Assembly: GCA_016714785.1 (NCBI GenBank)
Contig: JADKCC010000021.1
Span: 1-12,140 of the forward strand
Direction: 5' to 3'
Length of the DNA stretch: 12,140 nt
DNA from: Saprospiraceae bacterium
GTDB lineage: Bacteria; Bacteroidota; Bacteroidia; Chitinophagales; Saprospiraceae
Position 1 is the stretch's first letter, and every line of letters begins with the position of its first letter. This document shows, one piece after another, positions 6,576 through 12,140 of this stretch. The notes beneath the pieces were generated by a model. That model saw nothing but the letters and a program-made list of their open reading frames with translations, was not told the origin of the DNA and did not search any database. The translations under genes were made by a program, and so were the position numbers.

Positions 6576-8228
6576 ATGAATAGTAAATTATTACATAGCT
6601 CTATTATATCGACCCTAATTGTCTTAGTACTGACCCATGTAGTGCATGGGCAGAATTTGGAGTGCTTACCAACGACATTTGATAATTTTAATTTTGATTG
6701 GTATCATATTCCAAAGGACAGTACCTTTCCAGATACTATTAGTACTTGGTCTTTGGGAGAAACTCATTTTTACCATAATTATAGTAAACAGATTGAGCAT
6801 AATGGATATCTATACATAGTTTACCCTACTTTTATTCGTTACGCTGAAGTAGAAGGATATATGATAGAAAAGATCAATATTAATTCAGGTAGTGTAGAGT
6901 GGCAGGAACACCTTGATCTTAGAAACAATGATAAGCAAGAGCAACCAGCATATTTAAGAATTAATAAAGTTGGACTTTTGGAAGTTTTTTCATATAGAAG
7001 AATTAAACCAAACGGTGCCACCTTTTTTCCATTTGGATTTACCAATGGGGAATTAGATCCATGTATCCTATCTAAACGAAGTTATGACCTTAATACAGGT
7101 CATCTTGTTTCTGCTATGCATCCTACACAAAACGATCCAGATGTCAAAATTATTTACAGGCCTTCATTATCAGGTTTGGCAGATGTTATGCCCATAAATG
7201 ATAGTATTTTCATATATTGTAAAAGATCTTCACAAAACATATATTTGGATTATATAAATATAAAATCAGGACTTGTAGAAGATTCTTTTAGTGACACAAT
7301 AAAGGTTGATAAACCTTATAACATGGCTGAACAAGGATTACAAGTGTATCAAAAAATGAAACTTATTACACAAGATTCCATAGTATTATTAAAGTTTGTC
7401 AGTAAGGGAAATAGTTTTGACACTTTAGACCATCAAGCTGTCATAGTGTTTTATAATGGAAAGCTTAAAAAAATAAAAACCTTTGATATTGAGTCGTATT
7501 TAGGAGATTTTAGGGACCTTTATCTTTATGGAGCAGACAAACGATATATATATTTATCCATAAATAGGACCAAAGGAACGATGGATAAAAATTTCACCGA
7601 ATTTCTAATATTTGATTATGAAGGAAATTTGATATTAAATAAAGTGATTAAAGTGGATGATATACATATTTCATTTGTCCAAATTGCTCCATTACAGGAA
7701 TATGGAAAATTTTTAGTTACCGGAAAATTAGGTTCAAATAATAGTGTTGCTTTCTTTACAATAGATAGAAATAGTACCCTATTAAAAAGAATAGAAATGT
7801 TCATTTCAAATGATGACTTGTCACTCATACCTACTAACCTGTTTAGTTTATCTTCTGGGGACTTGATTTTAAATGGCGCTTCGGGGTATTTTAATAATAT
7901 TACATTTTATTCAAATTGCCACTATAATTTAATAAAATTAGATCTCAAAAAAATTGGAATTATAACTACATTAAATGACGAAGGGGAATATTTGACCAAA
8001 TCCTTCCCAAACCCATCTTCTGGCCCACTCACCCTCAATATACGAGGCATCACAGGCAAAGCCGATGTACGTATCTATGATATGCTCGGGCGCAATGTTT
8101 ATGTACAAGATGGCATCACAGAAGGAGAGACAACCATGGATTTGTCAGGTTTGGCTGCGGGAACTTATATCTATAAAATATATCAAGGTAGCAAGGAGAT
8201 AGGCAGTGGTCAGTGGGTGAAGATGTAG
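6576..8228 (+). CDS. T9SS-secreted protein with type A sorting domain, module 2 copy
   Basis: This intact gene encodes 550 residues. I chose ATG 6576 because it starts a standard Sec signal peptide (MNSKLLHSS..., hydrophobic to about residue 23, probable cleavage after VVHG before QN). The upstream in-frame ATG at 6528 lies inside a perfect hairpin and would add 16 polar residues. The body, about residues 26-470, is rich in beta-strand-like segments with repeated DxxxG turns and could be a propeller, but I recognise no family and see no catalytic motif. The last 75 residues, from SFPNPSSGPL through DMLGRNV to LAAGTYIYKI and GQWVKM, form a T9SS type A sorting domain, so the protein should be exported across the outer membrane and either anchored at the surface or released. 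It has a frameshifted paralog at 3552-5179. Its 3' end runs directly into a repeat array. Confidence 0.85.
   Translation: MNSKLLHSSIISTLIVLVLTHVVHGQNLECLPTTFDNFNFDWYHIPKDSTFPDTISTWSLGETHFYHNYSKQIEHNGYLYIVYPTFIRYAEVEGYMIEKININSGSVEWQEHLDLRNNDKQEQPAYLRINKVGLLEVFSYRRIKPNGATFFPFGFTNGELDPCILSKRSYDLNTGHLVSAMHPTQNDPDVKIIYRPSLSGLADVMPINDSIFIYCKRSSQNIYLDYINIKSGLVEDSFSDTIKVDKPYNMAEQGLQVYQKMKLITQDSIVLLKFVSKGNSFDTLDHQAVIVFYNGKLKKIKTFDIESYLGDFRDLYLYGADKRYIYLSINRTKGTMDKNFTEFLIFDYEGNLILNKVIKVDDIHISFVQIAPLQEYGKFLVTGKLGSNNSVAFFTIDRNSTLLKRIEMFISNDDLSLIPTNLFSLSSGDLILNGASGYFNNITFYSNCHYNLIKLDLKKIGIITTLNDEGEYLTKSFPNPSSGPLTLNIRGITGKADVRIYDMLGRNVYVQDGITEGETTMDLSGLAAGTYIYKIYQGSKEIGSGQWVKM
8011..8228 (+). repeat. Sorting-domain DNA repeat, copy 2
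   Basis: This is the second copy of the 218 bp segment at 4962-5179. It aligns without gaps to the stop codon, with eight differences by eye. Confidence 0.85.
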
Positions 8229-8476
8229 AGATCTAGTGATCTAGTAATCCTGTGATTTCGTGATCTGCGATCAGTTAATCAAATCCTTCGTTTGTTCGAC
8301 CTTCGGTTGCTCGTCATTCAGATTATTCGGTTACTCGTCCTTCGGTTGTTCAAATCATTCGTCGTTCACATCCTTCGTCGTTCAAATCCTTCGTCGTTCA
8401 AATCCTTCAGCTGTTCATCATTCAGATTATTCGGCTGTTCATCGTTCGATTGCTCGATAGCTTTTATCATTCGTTT
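8229..8476 (+). repeat. Degenerate 15-17 bp tandem repeat array, copy 3
   Basis: The array starts after the T9SS stop with GATCTAGTGATCTAG-type words and GTGATCTGCGATC. It then has some fourteen units such as TTCGGTTGCTCGTCA and TTCGTCGTTCAAATCC, the latter in two consecutive identical copies. It fills nearly the whole space between convergent genes, ending a few bases before the stop of the - strand gene at 8480. It is the longest and most degenerate of the three arrays. Confidence 0.85.
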
Positions 8477-8479
8477 GAC

Positions 8480-9999
8480 CTAAGGACAAGTTATAGGCGA
8501 TATATTAATCAATCCATTGATGATTTTGACGATATGACAATTTCCCTGATAATCTTTTAGGATAATACCTTTTTCTGGATTATCAATATACAATGAGCCA
8601 TTTGAAAGATGCAATTCAGTTTTTGGATCATTGGTATTGATACCCATTTTGGGGAAAACTTCGCAAGCATCTCCTATATCGTTTTGATTTTGATCTATCT
8701 GAAATGGATTATATACAGCAAGGCAATTATCAACTCCATCATAGATACCGTCACAATCCTGATCAGGATCGTCGCAAAGGTCTCCAATGCCATTGTTGTT
8801 GCAATCGGCCTGATCTGGATTTGATATAGTAGGACAATTATCACATATATTGCCGATTCCATCATTATCTGTATCTTCTTGTAAAGGATTGGAATGATTG
8901 GGACAATTGTCACATAAACTACCTAGACCATCATTGTCAGGATCTAATTGATTAGCATTTTGAAAATTAATGCAGTTACAACGTCTCCTACTCCATCACC
9001 ATCAGAATCTCCTTGAAGTGGGTTAGGTATGGTTGGACAATTATCAAGTTGGTTTGAAATATTGTCTCCATCAGTATCTATCATGACAGTAATGGTTTTA
9101 CACAATGGTGGCGGATCACTAGATAATGATACACAAGCATTATGTGTGTCAACACAAAGTTGATAAGTTCCAACCGTATTCCAAGTCAAAGTTTTTATGG
9201 TGGTAGGGTCAGTACCATTAAATTGGGTAGCATCTCCTTGTTGTACTCCATCAATATACCAAGTGAATTCTAATCCACCAGAAGGGACTTCCACTTCATA
9301 ATCATGGGTGGATCCAAGATTTACAGTTCCATCACCAATAATCATACCTTGCCACTGCCCTATTTCAGGTGGACAAGGTGTTGAAGTGACTGATATGGTT
9401 ATATTACATGCTGAATTGCAACAGCCATCAACTACCATAGAGTATGTCTCTCCGATGGTTAATCCTGTCATATTTAAATTTATGGTATGATCCCATGGTG
9501 GACCTTGACTTTGATGGATACAGTCACAGACTTCACAAGTCACTGAATTATTGGGATCTTGCCAATTACATTCTGGGAAAACTGCTAACTGGATTCCCCT
9601 TGCATCACAATTGGTGATTCCTCCATGATTGCAGTTTGTGGCAGCTACAGCCAAATCGATATCTTCACACCAGGCGACAAATCTAAACCAAGTAGGATTA
9701 TGGGAAGCAGTACTATTTCCTGCTCCAGCACACATAGGTGCCCCACCATTACCTGGACCATCCTGTGGGTGCAGAAAATTAGTCATCTGAAAATTATACC
9801 CATTTAATACATCCATGCTACAAAGTAATGGCGATGACTCGCACTGACAGGTGTTTTGAGACCCAGAAGTACATGGTACAGGTGGTGCGTTGATTTGACC
9901 CATTACATCATAATTGCACGAAAAAATAATATAAGTCAATAAGATCAAACTATATATCTCAATTTTATTTTGCCCTAAGATAGACTTATGCTTTTTCAT
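8480..9999 (-). CDS. Secreted protein with cysteine-rich, PKD-like and TSP3 domains and a non-T9SS tail, one frameshift
   Basis: After one correction the frame gives 506 residues. Residues 1-34 are a long signal peptide with probable cleavage before QINAPP. A cysteine-rich domain follows to about residue 215, with TCQC, PMCAGAG, NPTWFRFVAWC, CNWQDPNNSV and DGCCNSAC. Then comes a PKD-like Ig fold (HDYEVEVPSGG, WNTVGTYQLC) to about 310. About six TSP3 repeats of the form DxDxDGxGDxCDNCP bind calcium in known relatives. The tail, starting MGINTNDPKTELHLSNGSLY and ending PITCP, is not a T9SS type A sorting domain; I only tentatively relate it to tails of other large Bacteroidota surface proteins. 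The break at about 8979 lacks one T in GTTTGT; restoring it gives GDVCNCINFQNANQL. It is a paralog of the next gene upstream (10023-11866), 22 bp away. Confidence 0.8.
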
Positions 10000-10022
10000 G
10001 TTTTGTCTTTTTATTCGATGAT

Positions 10023-11866
10023 TTAATGAGCTATAATAATTTTACCTGAATGCGAATAATATTCATCTTTATATTGATAAATATACAATCCTGATTTCCA
10101 GATTTTTGTATTTATATTAATGATTTGTCCATTGTTTAATGAGTGATACACTTGTAAACCATCACTATTAAAAATGGTTATGGTCCAATTAGTATGATTT
10201 GATCTATGTGATATGAGCAATACATCATCTGCTGGATTATTATACGTCAGTAAAGATTTAGATACATCATCAGTGGATACCGTATCAGGATCACAAGCAT
10301 CACCTATAGTATCGTTGTCCATATCTTCTTGGTTAGGATTTGGATTGTTTGGGCAATTATCACAAGTATCTCCAACATCATCATTATCAGCATCTTCTTG
10401 CAAAGTATTTGTTTTCGTCGGACAGTTGTCGCAATTATCACCAATGTTGTCACCATCAGCGTCCAATTGAGTCGAATTTGCTACGTTTGGGCAATTATCA
10501 CAAGCATCACCTACGTCATCATTATCAGCATCTTCTTGCAAAGTATTTGTTTTCGTCGGACAGTTGTCGCAATTATCACCAATATTATCACCATCAGCAT
10601 CCAATTGTGTTGTATTTGCTACGTTTGGGCAATTATCACAAGCATCACCTACATCATCATTATCAGCATCTTCTTGCAAAGTATTTGTTTTCGTCGGACA
10701 GTTGTCGCAATTATCACCAATGTTATCACCATCAGCGTCCAATTGAGTCGAATTTGCTACGTTTGGGCAATTATCACAAGCATCACCCACTTCATCATTA
10801 TCAGCATCTTCTTGCATTAGGTTTGACTTTGACGGACAGTTGTCGCATGTATCACCAATATTATCACCATCAGCATCCAATTGCGTTGTATTTGCTACGT
10901 TTGGGCAATTATCACAAGCATAACCTACATCATCATTATCAGCATCTTCCTGCATTGGGTTAGTTTTCGTCGGACAGTTGTCATTAATATCAAGAATACC
11001 GTCTCCATCTGTATCACCAGAAACATTTATTGTAATGCAATTTGGCAATGGATTTGAACTATATGGTAAGCAAATATTGGAAGCATCTACATAACTGAAA
11101 CTCACCTATAGTATTCCATTGAATTGAAGTGGACGTATAATTATTTGGAGGATCAAATGATGTGGTGTCACCAGTAGTTACTCATTGATATACCACGCGA
11201 AATCGATTCCACCCGTTGGGATGGTCACGGTATAGTCATGCATTGAACCTTGTAAAACACTGGTCTCCCCATTAATCATGGCTGGCCAATCTTCAATCAA
11301 AGATGGGCAACTGGAAGAAGTAACTTCAAATGTAACAGAACATGCTGAATTACAGCAACCATCCAAGAGAATAGAATACACACTTCCCACGGTGAGTCCA
11401 GCCATGTTTAAATTTAAATTTTGTTCCCCAAGGAGCTACTGTTAAACAATTGTTCACTTCGCAAGCCACAGAATTATTAGGATTTTGCCATTGGCACTCC
11501 TGGAAATACTGCTACTTGGATGCCTCTTGCATTACAAAAGCCACTTGGATGATTGCAGTTTGATGCCTTGATTTTTAGATTTATACTGTCACAGGTTGCA
11601 ATAAATCTTACCCAAGTTGGGTTATGGGCCGTGGTTCCAGATGCACCAGCGCACATGGGATTGCCTGGACCATCAGCAGGATGTAAATAATTCGTCATCT
11701 GCAATGAATACCCATTTAATATATCCAGAGAACAAAGGATGGGAGAATTTGCACAATTACAGGTATTTTGCGAACCAGTTGTACAAGGTTCAGGTGGTTC
11801 ATTGATTTGCCCAATTGAAAAGTTTGAAAACCATAATGTAATAATAAAAACTACCAGTTTTCTCAT
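10023..11866 (-). CDS. TSP3-repeat secreted protein with T9SS-like C-terminus, four frameshifts
   Basis: The joined frame gives about 614 residues. A signal peptide (MRKLVVFIITLWFSNFSIG, then QINEPPEPC) leads into a cysteine-rich domain closely similar to that of the downstream paralog (TCNC, PMCAGAS, NPTWVRFIATC, DGCCNSAC), a PKD-like domain (HDYTVTIPTGG, WYINE, WNTIGEFQLC), ten full TSP3 repeats of 23 residues (10326-11015) plus a partial one, and a C-terminal domain with TYNNPADDVLLI and SGLYIYQYKDE. The latter fits a T9SS type A sorting domain with a weakened YPNP box. It is likely a calcium-rigidified surface or adhesion protein. Frame breaks: an extra G near 11501, an extra G near 11425, a missing G near 11181 and a missing GT pair near 11088. 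The corrected length is a whole number of codons, so these are probably sequencing errors. No clear promoter was found in the 109 bp upstream. Confidence 0.8.
10326..11015 (-). repeat. Five tandem 138 bp repeats encoding ten TSP3 units
   Basis: Each 138 bp unit encodes two alternating 23-residue TSP3 repeats, one of DADNDDVGDACDNCPNVAN type and one of DADGDNIGDNCDNCPTKTN type. The marker CAGTTGTCG recurs at 10423, 10561, 10699 and 10837 exactly 138 bp apart, and its CAGTTGTC core again at 10975. The central units are almost identical in DNA, while the outer ones have drifted, suggesting expansion from the centre by unequal recombination. Confidence 0.9.
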
Positions 11867-11975
11867 GCTTTTTATTGGTTTTAAATTGCTTTTATATTAT
11901 TCATAATTTGATTTAAATCGTATTTAACATCCATTTAGTATGGAAAATAATGTTGATTATTATATTAATCTAAAA

Positions 11976-12140
11976 TCAAATACAATAAATTATCGAATCA
12001 CAATCACCCAAGTCCTTCCCTACTTTAGTAAATGCTGCTACAGCTTTCATGATGTGTTCTGGTTCGTGTCCTGGACTGATCTGTACTCTGATTCTTGCTT
12101 TTTCTTTTGGTACCACAGGAAAAAGAATCCGATGACATAA
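11976..12140 (-). CDS. kbl: 2-amino-3-ketobutyrate CoA ligase (glycine C-acetyltransferase), C-terminal end
   Basis: Only the last 55 codons are in the window, ending at TGA (11976-11978). The reading FPVVPKEKARIRVQISPGHE followed by IMKAVAAFTKVGKDLG matches the C-terminal end of Kbl, a PLP enzyme that cleaves 2-amino-3-ketobutyrate with CoA to glycine and acetyl-CoA in threonine breakdown. The upstream codons read correctly (YVIGF) only if one T is added to the T5 run at about 12121-12125, so there is another homopolymer frame break at the edge. Other alpha-oxoamine synthases such as BioF share the fold, but this tail fits Kbl best. It is transcribed in the same direction as the TSP3 genes downstream, with a 109 bp gap. 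Confidence 0.75.
   Translation of the reverse strand, partial: LCHRILFPVVPKEKARIRVQISPGHEPEHIMKAVAAFTKVGKDLGDCDSIIYCI

Noticed and set aside
1667..8483. The three tandem arrays as CRISPR arrays or as coding sequence (open frames at 1693-1911, 8260-8460, 8292-8483)
   Set aside because: Units are 15-17 bp with no unique spacers and no cas genes nearby. The translations are low-complexity Ser/Cys/Phe strings, and the frames differ between arrays.
9916..9999. Lipobox-like IFSC at residue 28 of the - strand TSP3 protein
   Set aside because: Phe is atypical at that lipobox position, and the paralog has no Cys there but shares a cleavage-like site before QIN, so ordinary signal peptidase cleavage is likelier.
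10213..10963. Several + strand open frames opposite the TSP3 repeats
   Set aside because: They are antisense shadows of a 138 bp period (a multiple of three), which keeps all frames open; the - strand frame has clear TSP3 motifs.
11953..11979. TTGATT/AATCAA inverted repeat at the kbl stop as a terminator
   Set aside because: It is only 6 bp of A/T-rich stem with a long loop, overlaps the stop codon and has no following T run in the - direction.

Overview
The window looks like an accessory stretch of a Bacteroidota chromosome, most likely from the Saprospiria (the class is inferred, not shown). Support comes from type IX secretion (T9SS) C-terminal sorting domains, thrombospondin type 3 (TSP3) repeat surface proteins, A/T-rich intergenic DNA without Shine-Dalgarno motifs, and two promoters of the Bacteroidota TTTG/TANNTTTG type. 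Many reading frames are broken by 1-2 base indels, mostly in short homopolymers. This points to residual sequencing error more than to real gene decay, so several genes are described here as reconstructed across frameshifts.

Layout on the + strand: the C-terminal half of a class A penicillin-binding protein (1-1652); a gene-free 1.4 kb of repeats (1653-3110); then two successive versions of one module. Each module consists of a conserved leader with promoter, a cysteine-rich lipoprotein gene, a T9SS-secreted protein gene of about 545 residues, and an array of degenerate 15-17 bp repeats. In module 1 (2872-5308) the lipoprotein is only a 3' remnant, a 103 bp inverted-repeat element follows it, and the T9SS gene has three homopolymer frameshifts. 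Module 2 (5318-8476) is clean. The same kind of array also follows the PBP gene, so each module is flanked by arrays, which suggests duplication by recombination between repeats.

Layout on the - strand, read from the right edge: the 3' end of 2-amino-3-ketobutyrate CoA ligase (kbl), then two tandem paralogous secreted proteins. Both have a cysteine-rich N-terminal domain, a PKD-like domain and calcium-binding TSP3 repeats. They differ at the C-terminus: the first ends in a degenerate T9SS sorting domain, the second in an unrelated 55-residue tail. They are separated by 22 bp and are probably cotranscribed. They converge on module 2 across the third repeat array.

The most interesting signals are the array-bounded duplicated module, an 8 bp tandem repeat that sets the reading frame of the lipoprotein start, a paired 350 bp intergenic repeat whose hairpins carry compensatory changes between copies, and a 96 percent identical 3' sorting-domain segment shared by otherwise diverged genes. 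No function can be assigned to the module proteins beyond probable surface location.
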